Origin: Antedon bifida
Taxonomy: Eukaryota; Echinodermata; Crinoidea; Comatulida; Antedonidae
Direction of reading: 5' to 3'
Length of the DNA: 64,000 nucleotides
NCBI GenBank assembly: GCA_963402885.1
Contig: OY727102.1
Coordinates: 15,004,001 to 15,068,000, forward strand
Made by a program: the position numbers and the translations under genes. Position 1 is the first letter of the stretch, and each line of letters opens with the position of its first letter. The notes beneath the pieces are model-generated. The model worked only from the letters and a program-made list of their open reading frames with translations, made no database searches and was not told the origin of the DNA. Below, one piece after another: positions 1 through 15,500 of the stretch.

Positions 1-263
1 ATAGAAAGAGATACCTGCACCACCATAAAACTTAGGAGTATAGACCAATTAATACTTTGTCTGAATATTTCGACATTGATTATGTTATTATCAATTTACA
101 ATATTTAAACTTTACACAATGATGAAATGTATTGCTAGGAGCACAACTTATTGTTTCATAAACGTAAGATGATCTTTCAATGTTTTGTTTCTTTATAATA
201 TTAGCACATGTTGATTATAGAAACACATTATCAAAAGAAGAATACTGTAGTTCAGAAACTTAC

Positions 264-595
264 TTCATAACGAATGATTTTAACAGGAGCATAGAATCCA
301 TCCCACGTAAGAACTAACCGAGTTGTATCAGACTGATAATACCCACGTTGTATGTACGGAGATGGCGATGACGTCAGTACCCGAACATTAGCATTTTCGA
401 CAGTTGGTGGACGAGTTACTATAACAACTCCATCGGAACTTTGTCTGGAACTCATCCCGGCGTTGTTGTGAAACTTCATCGTAGAAAACAGTGGTACATT
501 TTCATATCTCGTTTCATTCAATAAAGATAATCCGAATTCTTTGTCACAATCTACTTCAGTATACTTTTGAATTTCGTCCGTTAATGGATGATAAC
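264..595 (-). CDS. Exon 47 of the giant gene (last traced): FN3-like
   Basis: Phase 1-0. STMKFHNNAGMSSRQSSDGV, VTRPPTVENANV hinge, then LVLTWDGFYAPVKIIRYE. The gene must continue left of the window. A short open stretch at 1-31 after a CTAAG acceptor could be part of the next exon, but it is too short to call. Confidence 0.85.
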
Positions 596-3500
596 CTATA
601 TTAAGAATAATAACTTATTATTAAATAGATTTTTTTTTAGTTTATTCCAAACTCGTATACATTAAAATGTTCACCTAACTTAATCCTTAAAAACAAACAA
701 ACATCGTATTTTTTTTTTATTTATTCTTTTTTAACAATTCCGTCAACCTCTAAATAAAACGTCACAGAAAGAGTTGTTATCATAAGATGGTTTGTGTTTT
801 TAACATAAATGGTTATGGTACAAACCTATTGCCCATTCACACAAGTATATTCCACTTTGCGCATCGAATGCTGACCACGTGATCATTACATTGTGATCAG
901 TCTGATAGTCAATATCAAAAGCGTCTAAACCATCATAAACGAATTCAACAACTGGTTCTGTCATATCTATAGTTAATGGTGTACTTTTAACTCGAGTGGA
1001 TAGACCAGCTGCATTGGTTGCAATCACAGTAACGTGTACTTGGACGCCATTTTGTAGAACTACGTCACTATTGATTCCTTCATTTTTGGTGCCAGTAGAT
1101 TTGAATCCTTGGATTTGTGTTCCTCCTTGGACAGTACCTAGAAATAATTCATAATTGCCTATATTTTATTATTTATTTAAGTATTTTATTTAAGTTTTTA
1201 AACGACTAGTTTTGTAGGCCTAATTAATCTACCAGGCCTGGCAAGCTATCCTAAAACATGGCTGTTAAAGTAGTATATAGAAGCCATCTAATTTGATTAC
1301 CGATTGCCCATGTGTAATCCACAATTGGGCTTTCTGGATCAACGAAGTGCCACATTGCATGTATTGATGACCAATCATGTATGAACTGAGTTTTAAACTG
1401 AATAGCTCCATCTCCAATCACATCTGCCGTATCTTCATTGTTGTCATGGTAGGAATATGTTGCAACCTAGATACAATAATATAGTGTATTTTTTGTTTTT
1501 AACCTACCGTATTCATTAGTACTATAAAAAGCAATCATAACTACAATATTTAATTTCATTGTATTTTTTTTTAAAATAAAATACTGCTAAGCCTACAAGC
1601 AGCAGCTTACGTAGTTTATACTGTAGGCCTCCACATGCACACTTTTGAAGAAAAAGGCATTGGTGTGCTTTATAATGTTTTAACAAAAATACTAGAGCTA
1701 AGAAATAGAATGAATGCACACAATTTGATTACAAGAAGATAAATGAACTGAATTATTTACAATATGAATAAGTTAGATTGGAAAAGAAGAAAAGTGACAC
1801 TTACAGTTAAATTGTCTAACAGCATCAGTCCGTTTGTGCTGACTGTGTATATGGTAATTTCACTTTCTATGGAATTGGCTGTAAAGAAATATACGTGTCT
1901 TTGCCAAACATCACTTCCATTAATGTCATTACCATTGTATAACTTGAATATATGATGCACATCGGGTGCTTCAACTGCAGCTTCTTGTCTTACCAAAGGC
2001 ACTGATGACGATGTCACAAAATGTGTGTAAAACGTCAACATGTAGTGGAAACCTGATTGTGTATTGATGGATTGAGTTAGTCCACCTTGCAATAACACAA
2101 ATGTTGTACCATCTTGAGCTTTGTGTTCTGACGTATACACAACTACTCTAGAGTTGTTCTTTAAGTACCATCCTGCTGGAACATCGGATTCTATGGTAGG
2201 GATGTCTTCAACGTGTCCACTCCAAGGTATAGTATACAGACTTTCTTCAAATGAAGGATTTGTTAAAATATTTTTACCGTAAAACACCCTTTCCATTGGA
2301 ACTGGTGGTGTAGCATCAACAATAAATCCATCAGATACGGCGATTGGTGAAACATGACCAGCCGCATCGTAACTTCTAACTTTTGCATACCTTTGGCCTT
2401 TTGTAACAATAAAAAATCAGTAAATGTATATAAATTAATTAAATATTTGATTATATACGTTATAATTCTACAGTATACATATATATATATATTATAGTAT
2501 ACATATACTTTGAATACATTTACAGTTAACTTATAACGTAACAAAATAATGATCCTACCAGATGTGACATTTCTTGTCAGATATACGGTAGCCGAGTTAC
2601 CAATCTTAACTTTCTGCCACTTATTGATGTTGCACTCGTTTGGATTTGCTGTTTCGCCAATACAATATTCAAAATGACTTATAAATGACTCAAAGTCAAT
2701 AAATCCATGCCAAGAAGTCTTGATATCCATCGCTGATGCCTGATATTCGACATCGTGAAGATCTAGCAAAAATAATAATTGTATTTATTACCTTCGTCAA
2801 ATTTGGAAAAAGGTTGAAGAATACCAAAGATGACATACGTACCCTTTCCGTCGAGAACTATTCCTGCAATTGGAGGCTGTAGATCAACGATGAATCCGTC
2901 GGATACAACTAAAGTATGGAGGCCAGCGTGGTTATAAGCTCTGACATTTGTATAGTAGCGTTGTCCATTCTTCAGTGTTAAGTGTTCAAACGTACATTGT
3001 TCAATATTTCCCGGTAATTCCAGAAATGTTTTTACATCATCACCTAAGAATAAACACACGTTAGAGGCTGAAACATCTGACGAGATCTCAAAACCAATGA
3101 TGTTCTTGTATTAACATTAGACAAGCATACTATCAATGTTATTCTAATTACAAACTTTGTTATTTGATGTATATATATTTATGTTCCGTTTTTATATTTG
3201 CATAATAGCAAAACATTTAATAAAGATAATAACTTTACTTAGGCCTATAATGTTTTCTTCATGATACAAACATTTTTTTCTTAGAACTTACCGCCTGGAA
3301 ATGTACTGAGTGAAACTTCATAGTGGCTGATGCCTCCTGATTCATCACGAAATACATAACGCCAAGAAACACTCACGTGATCAGTTTCAGTTAGAAAGTC
3401 AGTGTCGACTGTGGCATTATCGTTTATGTGTTCTTTCACCTAAGCATTTATATTAAAAATTAATAGACAAAGCTTATTTCTGGAAGTGGTTTATTTAAAC

Positions 3501-6500
3501 ATATATTTTTTTTATTATTAAATATGTTGCTGTTCTTTTAACAAACAAAGATACATAGAATAGGAATAATTCAACTTAACTAAAACTTACAGCAATTCCT
3601 GTTCTTGATGTCACATCTGGAGGACGGACATCTACTACAAGTCCGTTCGACCGATAAATTGCGTAAGAGTTGGGGGAAAACCAAGCTCGTATGAAGAAAT
3701 AGTACACAAGGTTTGGCGTCAGTGGTTTATCTGAAAAGGTTTATATAATTTTGTTTGGAACATTTTATTAAATAACAATGATATTGTACACCTGTAAAAG
3801 ACAACTAATGATAACTTCCCAATGTGTAAATCATGTCAACAAAAATTATTTTGGAGTGTACCTTTGTCAAGCATAAGTACCGCAGATGTTTCTTGACCAA
3901 CGTCAAACCATACTTGATCTACGGCAGCATTGAAGATTCCTTTCGGTTGCTTTAATGTTGATGAGAAGTCTCCTGCACTCCACTCGTACCTGAATTGTAT
4001 AACGACTATTTTAAATATTTCATATAATAAAATATTTTACAAAACAGTCAATACATATTTGATGAGATTTGTCTAAAGCTTTTAAAATATGAATGTTTAC
4101 CTTTCAACTTGACGAGCAGACGATCCATTAACTGACCAAGTTGCCGCCAGCATACATCGACTGAAAGTAAAGTTAACATCTGATTTCTGATCGTCTTTGG
4201 TTAGGAGGTTTAGATCAATAATATCATTTACAATGATGTTCTCTGTACCTGGGTCTGTAAGATATCAATCAAAATAATAATGTTATTTATAGTTGTTATA
4301 GTTATAGCTTTTTCGCATGGTCGAACCTTGGTACCTGATATTAGGGCAGTTTTTTTTTACTTAGGCTTTGCCTACTGAAAATGGAATTCAATTTACCGAT
4401 CCCTATAGCGATGGATAGCTTTGTTGTTCCTTGCAAATAGGTTGAGAGAAGTGAAAACCCAATATCTGGTCTCTATATTATGGAGCCACCCAAAACGTAA
4501 ATTATTTTATCAATTATTAATTATTTTAATATGTTTGAAATATAACGAAAGTCGATCTTTTCAATAATTTCATTGAAACTTGGTCATATTTCAAAGGCAG
4601 TTACTTCTAATGAGATTGTATAGTAATTTCAAAATAGATATAGCAATTATTGAAAATGAATAGATTTACTGTAGCTAAACTTAGTCTACCCATTATTTGC
4701 ATGATTTAACATACCATCAGTAATATCTTGGCAGTGTGTATTCGCAGGAGGAAGACAGATTTGGTTTTGAGGTGCACATGTACAATGACCTTCACAGGAA
4801 TAAGCCGAACATCTTCTTACAAGCAGCAATGTTCCTTCATTTGTAACGCCAGATGAGACGACTTCAAAGGCAGAGTGTGCTCTTAACGATGAAAGACCAG
4901 CCTAGTATCAATGTATAAGAGAAGATGAATTTAAAAATAAACTGAATAAACAAATAACCATATATTTTTAAAATATAATAAAAATTTACAGTGAAACATG
5001 GTGTTTACTAATATAAATTCAAATTTAATATCAAAAGAGTAAATTTGACACAACTACTAGAGAAAAAAAACTGTGTGCGGCGTGCCTCTCTAGATCCGCC
5101 ATGTTGTGCTTACATATAGGTTACATCCCAATTCCTACACAATTGTGTAGGTAAACTTTTATAAACAAATGTTCTGCTTTTTAAAAAAATATTATATAAA
5201 TAAAGGCTTAAATCTTTTTACACCAGATTTGGAGTTATAAAACCTTTAAAATTATAGTACAACTTACACCATTTACGGCCCAAAGTGAAATGTAGAGTAC
5301 TACTGATGACTGTATATCACCTATTACGGGTATTGATGCTGTAAAAACTTCATCGCCATCTACTACTACTACAGTATTGTTATCTGGTGTAACGTCAATG
5401 GGCCCATCCTATAGTATCGTAATGAACATTAATTTGACATTATTATCAAAATAATTTAATAACTTTCTTTATGATTTAATAAAATCATTCACGGTTCTTT
5501 TATTTTAGTTACATATCCACTGCTAGTTGTGTTTCTAGATTGAAACTTAAATGAACTGTAATAAATTAATTTGATAAAAGTAAGAAGAAAAACTCAAGAG
5601 GAAACTGGTCCACTGCTAGTTGACCAGTTTCCTCTTGAGTTTTTCTTCTTACTTTTATCAAATTAATTTATTACAGTTCATTTAAGTTTTAATCTACAAA
5701 CACATAGGCCTACTGTACGGTTTTTTAACAGATAAATATTTTTTCTGTGTGCCTATGGAATTATAATTGTTGAGGCTTATTTGATGTTTTAATAATGTTA
5801 ATACTTTTATCATAAACTTACAGGGGATAAATCAGATGCCGCGTAGCTGCTTCCAACCGTAAATCGGTAATAACTCACGCCAGAATGAGAATCAACAAAG
5901 CCAAGCCACGCAAGATTCAGGACGCCATTGGCAGGCGAGTTTTGCTTCCATGTCATCCAACCTGATTGGTGTCTGTCTAGATCAGCAGCATGGTCGGTAT
6001 CAACAGCAAATGTACCGACTGTCGGAGCTGTGGAATCAACCTTTCAACAACACAAAAGTAAGTTATGCATTTAAAAAAAAATGCGGTCAATACTAAAAAA
6101 AGGAAATTAAACATACGCCTGTTCGACGCTACATTCTTTCGTCCCTATTTGTTATATCTTAATATCTCCTAGATAAGTTAATGCCAGTAATCAACAACAA
6201 TTTGATCTAAGAACAATTCAAATGTATACAGAATAATAATTTCATAGATAAAGTTACTTTATTTTTTAAAATTCAAGAAATAAATAACCTACTGGGGTAG
6301 AACTATTATTTTATTTACCAATATTTCAGGAGTTGACATTTCAGTGCAGAGTTCAGCACCATTACAAGCTACCACTTTGACTTGGTATCTACTGCCGTCA
6401 TGAAGGGCCAGATCTGTGAAAGTGTAATCAATTTCTGAACTTGCAATCTGAAACAGATAACATGTATTACAACCTATTCTACAATGTATGGTTTCCTTTT

Positions 6501-9500
6501 TTTTAACTGGTATTTAAAATTTGTTTTGTCAAATCATTATTGATGAAAGATTTTTTTTAAATGACGACATGTATAGTCTCTGTTGGTCCTTGTCAAAAAT
6601 GTATGATGTGTTTAAAATATGAGAGTACAAACGTCAACCATGACAATAATGTGGATTTTGTTTCCTAACATGTCTAGGAGGCCAGATGCTTACCGTAATA
6701 TGAGCGATGTTGCATTTTGCAATAAAATATCAATCATTCAATAATAATAATAATACAATTACGCAATTACCTGTGTTAGTGGAACATCAACGTCTCCATC
6801 ATGATGTGTAAACACCGATAAGTATTGTCGTTTAATGCCACTCTCACTGTCATTAAATTCCCATTGTACGGATAGCAACGAATTCAAAACCTAGTTCAAT
6901 TCGTAATGTGAAGAAATAGCATATTTATAATGAAACAGTTTTAGTATCTGATATATTACTTACTTATGCAAAAAGATAAAAACCCACAAATGTATTATGT
7001 GTGAACAAAAGGTAGACCAAAAGCAGAGCACAAACAATTTAGTGACTTTTGAACGTTAACATTTGAATTAAGAAATGTAGTTCTTGAGTATAGTACTCAT
7101 ATGATAGGTAGAGGTAGGGTTAAGAGGATTACGTAGTTTCCGATTTTATCAATATTTTATATCAATAACTATTTCTATTTCATGATTACTATTAATAATA
7201 ATTAGTAATACTAATTCGACAAAAAGTAAAGTGATCAACTGAAAATGTATTATTGAGGATAAAAAAATGTTTGTTTAAATTTCTCTAAATAATTGTATAA
7301 GAACCTGTCTGTTTCTCATTTTGACATAAGATATTAAAACACAAATCTACCTGTGTAGATGGCACAGCACTTCCCGCTCTTGACGACACCTCAATTGACC
7401 TGATAATTTGTGGCGCCGTGACATCAACTTTGAAACCATCAGATGTTCTTTCCACTGAAAGGCCAACCTTATTATACGCTTTCACTGTCACAAAAATGAA
7501 TGTATTTAACTGTAAATCAAAATTGAGAGTAGTAAAGACAATCTCCGATAGATGATGCGATTGTAACGCCATGATGTCATTTCCGCCAGGTGTTGTGCCA
7601 GCCCACCATTCAAAATAAGACAATCCGGAATGTGGGTCATTAAAGCCCCACCAATGTGCTTCTAAAACACGTCTATAAAACAAAAATGAATACAATAAAT
7701 GTTAGCCTTGGCAAAAGAAGGTAAAGAATAAAAATTAGGTTAACGGCAATCGTAAAACAATTCGAAAAATTGGTCATCGTATTTTTAACTGTAGGTAGAT
7801 ATTAGCTGGACCACGCCTAAGTAAAACCTTTACAAAAATTGTGAAATATTACAATTTAAAACAAACAAGTCAAAGCAAGAAAAAAAATCACCTAGAATTC
7901 TGGAAATTGATGTCACCCCCAGAGCTGCCATCAAAAACAAATCCAGCGACAGGTGGAGAGTTGTCTACAAGTATTCCGTCTGAGCTTACTTCAGTACATA
8001 GATCTACCGCGTCACATGCAGTTACAGTTGTATAATAAATGAGACCAGCAACAAGATTCAAATAGTTGACTTCTCCATCTATAGTACATTGTATAAAAAC
8101 AAACAAGCTTGTTAGCAATACTAGATCTGTGAACCTTAAAATGATGATGACGAACGTAGATAAATGATGGGGTGCGCCCGGGGTGCGATATGCATGGCTA
8201 CTGAGGGCACAGACAACATTACAGAAGAACATCGAAAATAAACATAGCCCTACTAATATCTATTTTGAAGTAGGCCTACCCATTCTTTACTTAACTATCA
8301 AATACATTTAATGGAATGGGATACAGAAAATATAATGAAAAAAACAAATAATGTGTGATAGTGTGAGTAAACGCTTAACCTTACATTTTGCTAAACCAAC
8401 ATTTTGCTCTTCCATGACATCATCACATCCACGACATAGCCCAACTTTCCAACTGTAACTGATAACCTGTGTTCCACGATCTATAAATCCATTCCAATAA
8501 GCGAAAATAGTGGATGTGTCTTGCTGTGTATCTTTATCTTCTTGCGGATCTGTTAATGGTCCATCATACACAAAACCAGCGGATGGTGGTGATGTATCAA
8601 CAGTTATTGCGCCACTGCACGTCATTGAAGACAACCCAGCTCCATTGTATGCCTAAAATGAATGCAAACATACTCTGACATCTTGTGTTTATTTTCATGG
8701 GAATTAATAATCAAGTTTACGTACTGCTTCAATTTAAATGTTACAGTTAAATTATATTATTAAAGTAAAATTATTTGTGGAATCCGGAAACTTCCAATCT
8801 CTTTGCTCAGAAAAGAAAATTTACGTTACATTTTTAAGATCAGCGTGAATTTTTGAGTAATGTTTTTGTGACTACCTTAACAGTAATGTAATAGTAATGT
8901 CCTGCTTGTAAATCCAAAGGGAAGTTTTCATTTGTAATAGCCTCCTCTGAAGACGTCACTGTATTTGGATATATGTCCGACCAGTAAGGGTTTGAACCAA
9001 TGCTCCATTCGTAAGAAGAAATACCACTTTCATGGTCATTGAAAACACCATTCCAACTATAACAAAAAATCAATTAGTTAATCTTTCTTATACTATTATG
9101 TTGACCATCATTGTTCATAAACATTGACAAGACAGTTTTACAGACCAAGTATGTCAGAGGAAAGGAGAAGATTATTTCTTGACGACGACATAGACGCCGG
9201 CGCAGACTTCCTTGATCTGATAGTTTGTCCATAATTTTGATCATACTACTTAAGGTAAACCTTTTAAATAATTGTCATATAAGCAACTTAAAGAATTGTT
9301 TGGTATAAAAACCGGATAACTATTTACCTTGCTTCGACCAAAGACGTAGAATAAAAAACATCGCCATCAACAACAATATTACTAGAACCCATATTAGGCG
9401 ATGTACTATCAACTGTGATTCTCTGAGATGTTTTTGACGATGTTAATCCAACAAAATCCGTTGCTAGAATGAAAAATAAAAGTTATTGTGTTTTTTTCCT

Positions 9501-12500
9501 AATATTTTCTGTTAAAGATGTATGCCCCCACCTAAAAAATATGAAAAATGAAGATTAATAAAATCAGACTTTAAATAGGCCATTTTTGCAATTTTAATAA
9601 AGGTATTCACTTCTGTAAACAAAAAACCAAAAAAAAACAATTATTTCATTTATAAAAAGACAAACGAAACGGTTAATTTTAACCAAAAACCATTATCTGA
9701 CAGACAATTTAAATATTTTTTGCTTTAAATTACATTTTTTTATATAAACCTTTTTTTGTTGCTATCCAGTTTTTGGTCAAAGTAAACTACTATATTCAAC
9801 AGCATTAGCATATTTAACAACAAAAAATGGAAAAAGAAAAATGTAAGGGGTCAATATATCTTTATTAAGTGTACTCGTGTTTTATTTGTTGTGCTGACAT
9901 TAATACAAAAACACATTCAATTTCTACCATGTAATTTTTAATTTATTCAAATACCTTTAATTGTAGCATAATAGTCTTTCCCATTATCAAGATGCATATC
10001 ATGAACAATAATATGATTGGTGATGCCCACGTTTACAAAATCAACAATGTCTGTTCCTCCTGGAAATGTACCTATTTGATTAACAATAGAAAACATCAGT
10101 GCATATTAATGAGCAAGTTGATTTTTATATTGCTACAGTATAGTTGAAGTGTAGTGTACAGTTCACTAAAAGTATGTGCTTTATTATTACTCTATGCGTT
10201 TCCAAGCCCATTACGACGAAATTGTTCTTTATCTACTAAGGAAGTATCAACAGTATCTGAACACTTCTCTTCTTTTAGTTGGCGATAAGATTGATTTGTA
10301 AAGGCTTATAACAAAAATTATAATAACTTACCAACAGAGTATTGATAATAGCTTATACCAGAATGATGTGGCGAGGTTCCGTGTTCTTCCACATCAATAA
10401 AAGAGTCCCAGCTAATGCTTAAGTCCGACATTGAATGCTAAGTTTAAATAAAAATACAACACAAAAAAACAACAAATGAATACGTCGACATGAATGCTTC
10501 TGCCTAATATTTCATTTTAAAAAAATCAATCAAATAGGCCTAACCATTAATTTACATAAAACTATCAACAAAACAATTTTGAATAGATAACCTGATAAAT
10601 ATTTCCACGCTGCCAGCCTAACCAAACATCTCCGGGTGTTGGAGGTGTAAGGTCAATAACAACACCATCACTACAAGAAGACAACTCTGGTAAAACTTCT
10701 GTCCATTTCTCGTGATATTTCATTGTCTTCTCGGCATGTATACAAATAAAGTATTTTGACCCGTGTTTGAGGTTAAGTTTATCAACGTTTATGTACTCAT
10801 CATCTACAAAAACATAACAATTTGAATAAATAGTATATTAGTATTTAGAGAAAGAAATAGCTAGATACTTGACTAAGTCTTTCAAATATTTATTAGCTTC
10901 TTTTTAATCAAAGTTTTAGTTAGTTAGATGTATTACCTGTTTGACCACATTGAAGTTTGTTTGGATGAGCGCATGGACTTGTTATACCTGCCAGATTTAA
11001 GTTGGTTGTATAGTCTTTAGGTGACACGCCAATTACAGCCCAATCATAAGTAAAATAACGAAGGGTTGGCCAGACAGCATGTAAGGATGTTTTCGCCCCA
11101 CTGTAATCAATGTCCTCTTTCTCCCATTGTCCATTTTCTTCAAGTTCCACATGATCTAAATATAAAACAATAATTATATTAATTGAATTCTGCTGTTATA
11201 TAGTAGGAAATAATACTTGTTAATATGTATTATTTTTTGATGTATGGTATGATGAAATTATTTCATTTAGCCTAGTAAATTCATTCTTCAGTGGGTCGTG
11301 TCACTGTTTGTACAATGTTAGAACTGGCATTATTATTAGTCATACACATTAATATATTATAGTTTGTTTAGATAATATATCAAATAAGCATAAAGATTTA
11401 CTAAAAGCATCGATGACAATATTAGGATCAGCTTCTGGTGCTTTGTCACAGTCCCACAGTTCGCTAGACGTCGTTGATGAAAGTCCTGCTTTGTTGAAAC
11501 CCTGGACAAGCAATCTTATACACGTAAACTTTGATATGTTAAACATCAATTCTGATTGGAAGGTAATCTGTAGTAATTGAAATAGAGAAGGAATAGAAAC
11601 TAGGATGATAAATGAATAAATCGAAATCTTCAGGTACTTATTCGATTCTTTGTTGGAAGTTAAAAGAATTTAATGAGTAAATTTTTTTTCTAATTAGGGA
11701 CCTCCATTATTTCGATGTCAATGTCTTATTTTCAAAGAAATATCTGTGTTAAATTTCTTACTAGTCACGTGTATTCTATTTTACTAAAAAATTATAATGT
11801 ACTAAAAAAAAAGGATAGAAAATGCAAGTATGGAGTTTGCAGTTGTTTCCTAATAGAGGTACTCTAGTAACTAAAAAAATAAAAAGATGTCACAATGCAT
11901 TTGTGAAAATTATGAAAATATGTTTAACTCAAGTCTTTCTCCGGTTTGTTCTCGCAATGGGTCACAAGGTTAAACCTTATACTAAATATTACCATGTCAT
12001 CGTTGTCATACAAATCATCTACTTGTTTCCACGACAGTAACAATCCATTTGCTTCTTGACCGTTTGTTAGTGACCATTCATAATGATCCATTGTGTCGAT
12101 GTTTATAGATCCCTCAAACACATCATGTAAAAACGGCTCAAATGCAACATCAATGCGTGGAATTTCATTCTCGTATACAAGCTCTACAAAAACTATACTT
12201 GGTGTCGGTGGTGCAGAAAGTACCCACAATCCATCAGTGAAATGTGGATTGAAACAGATATTTGAGTTACAGAATTCTACTTTTGACCTATAGTGTCCAC
12301 TATACTCAAGATTTAATCCGGATGTCAATACGCTATTAACCATGCCTAGATATTTTGGGCCATCAATGATTGTCCATAGCTGGTTATCGACTATATAGAA
12401 TAAAAAAGGTTTGTTAAAACTGTTGTATCTATTGTATTGTGGAGTTAATTTTGATAACAAGAAGAAATTATAAACTCTTTGGATATTCTCGGCTGTCTTC

Positions 12501-15500
12501 AATCAGTTGTCCGTTCAAATGTACCTTCGCATTCTACCTTTGAAAACACCGTTCGATATAGATAGTAAATATCTTTAAAATTTAATGAAAATAAATCTAC
12601 TGAAATAAATGAATGAGTTTCTTACCATCAATTTGTTTTTCCATTGTCCAAATAACATGCGTGATAAATGACGACACATTATTAGAAATAGTCCAATGGG
12701 AACTATAACTTGTTTTACTGCTTTGGAAATCTTGATCTTGAACACAATAAGAACCTGTCAAAACCAACATATATATACTGTAAATTATTATTGTTTTTCA
12801 TTTATTTTTTATTTAATATAAGATTGTTGCAAAAATACTTACCGTTATGTGAACATGGTTCACCGTCTGCAACCTTTATTCCATAAAGAGCGGTGTCTCT
12901 AGGAAGAATACTCACACCGTCAGAAGTTACGTTGACACTGCCAGCCGATGATGTGGCAACGACAACTGTGTAGTATATCTAAGTAAAAAACCATCATCAA
13001 CATGTAACTTTCTTTTTTTAAAGAAATAGGTAATAGATTTCAATCAGTTCATGAACTACTGGGTGTAGATCATTCTACTTTTTTTACACTCTTCACAATA
13101 ATCATCCTAATTGCTGATATACTCTCTTTTTGTTATTTGAATTATGTTATAGTACTGTCATGTCAAAGCAACTAAACATGTAAAACAAAACACGAAATCA
13201 ATTTGTCAACAAACAAGACAATAGTTTGTTTTACTGTTTACTATTTTTACTAACATTCTTTTTATTACAATTATCTATATCGAATATATTATCACTTCTT
13301 ACCGTAAACTCTGAAAGTTCTAAATTTTGTATTTTAAAATATTCTTTATTATCAACTTCAATAAACCCATCACTGACGTCACTATGGCCTGGGTTTGTTC
13401 CCACAGCAACTTGGTAACTAACTTCATCATGAACATTTTGGAAACCATACCAATAGACTGCTATAGCATCATCCTCACTCTGACTGTCTATATCAACGTA
13501 ACTCTATCATAATGTAAATAAATAAATAAATAAAGCGATATTGTATACTGTAGTGAGTGTATAGGTTATAACCATAGACATAGACCTTTGGCGCTCAGCG
13601 TTTTCCCATTTAGTTTAGAACAAATAAATATTATTCAAAAAAACAAAATTCAAAACGTCCTTACCACTGGTACTGTAGATTGCGTCTGTTTAACAGAGAT
13701 ATCAAACACAATCCCAAGCGTCGGAAGAGCGTTACTATGGTAATAGGGCTCAGATACACCGATGGTCGAAAGACCGGCGACGTTTGTTGCTTTGATCGAC
13801 ACAAAGTAAACATGGTTAACATGAAGTTCCCAATCCAGTCGTGATATTGGTATTGCTGTACATAATGTCGATGTGTTTAACGTACACGGACTGTTAGCGT
13901 TGATTGGTTCATAGTTAAGAAGTTCAGATGTTCCTGCGGAATGCCCTATTCATAAAAAAATATACAATGTAAGAGGCATGGAAATTCCTCTGAAATCTCT
14001 GAAATTAGCCTGTTTCCAGTGGAGTACATATAATTTTGGAGTTATACAATTATTCTGTTCCTGTTAAATAAAAAAAAATGGTGTATTTGGCAGAGTTACC
14101 AACTGTTTATAGAAAAAGCCATTTAAAACAAGGAGTTATCCGTCAAGGTGCGGATAAATAATCTTTTAAAAACGTTCTCTTCCTGATTAAAGAATGTCCT
14201 TGTGGGAAATGTGCAATCATTGAGGTATAATTTCATGGTACAATGTTATAGCAGAAATCATAGGACTTGTATTGTACGTTATCCTTAGCATTAACATGTA
14301 TGTTCAATTTGAATAAATAATTATAACTTTTCCTTACCAACTGCTACGTCATATGTAAGAGCTTCGACATCTTCGTTGTCAGTGAAGCTATCAACGTGCC
14401 ATTTAGCTAAAAGATATTCCCCAGCAAGACTTACGTATATTTCGCCAATGAAAAAGGGAGGCGTAACATCCACAAGTATTGGACCAATAAGCTGAAATAT
14501 AGTAACCACAATTTATCTAACACCGGACGTTTATTGTTTGAATTATCTTCCAGCCTTTACCAATATGTTATAACGTTTCAATTGTGTATTCGCACTACAC
14601 TGCGTCGCATGCTTACTGCTACAATTATAACATCAGATGAATATTTCGTGACTTCAAGATATTTTACAGAATGAAACATTGTATTTATTAAACAAATAAA
14701 CCTACCCTAGTAGTAGACATCTTCGCTCTGTTAAATGCCTGTATGATGATAAAGAATTCAACGCCTTCGCCAAGATGAGGGTGGTATGTTTTAAACATTG
14801 GATGACCCCCTGTAGATTTAAACGGCATTAGATCTGCACCAACTGTAGGCGTACTTGAAAAACCAATGAAGTAGTCAAATATTTCACTTTCAATGTCTGT
14901 TCCGATCCACGTGGCAGATAACTGAAATAGTATTAAAATGAATGTATTAAATGAAAATGTCTACTCTACTTCCATCATGAAAACACCCGTGATCAAATCC
15001 TTCCAATATATAGTATCTGCTACTAATTAAACTGGGCTGAATTGCGCACACATATGGACGGTACATACATACAACAACATTCTTCTACCCTAAGTCTTTT
15101 CGTTTCAAGTGCTGCCACTAAACGGCGCCCGTTCGCCTGTTCACAACGACAGATGCTGAATGGACCAGTACACCGGGGTAACCTCGTACTCTTTCAAAAG
15201 ATGCACTGGTTTCTTTAAAGTTCACACTAGCCAGATGTCCTTATCCGAGAAGATTTGTTCTACCACCGTCAACAATGACGGCCGAGGAGTGTCTTGAATC
15301 TGTGCAATTTGGAATACTATGGGATGCCTTAACCCGCTTGGTCACTCGACTCGAATCAAATTCTAGTAGTAACTCGAATAATACAAACAAACAAAACTCT
15401 CTAATAAATCGATAATATATGTTGATTATTATGATTTGCTCTCACTAAAATATATATCTGGAATATATTGTAACATCCATGATGTTTAGCATAAGTAGTA

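Noticed and set aside
1-31. Possible next exon of the giant gene (FYGGAGISFY)
   Set aside because: Phase 0 and acceptor CTCCTAAG fit, but only 31 bases are visible.
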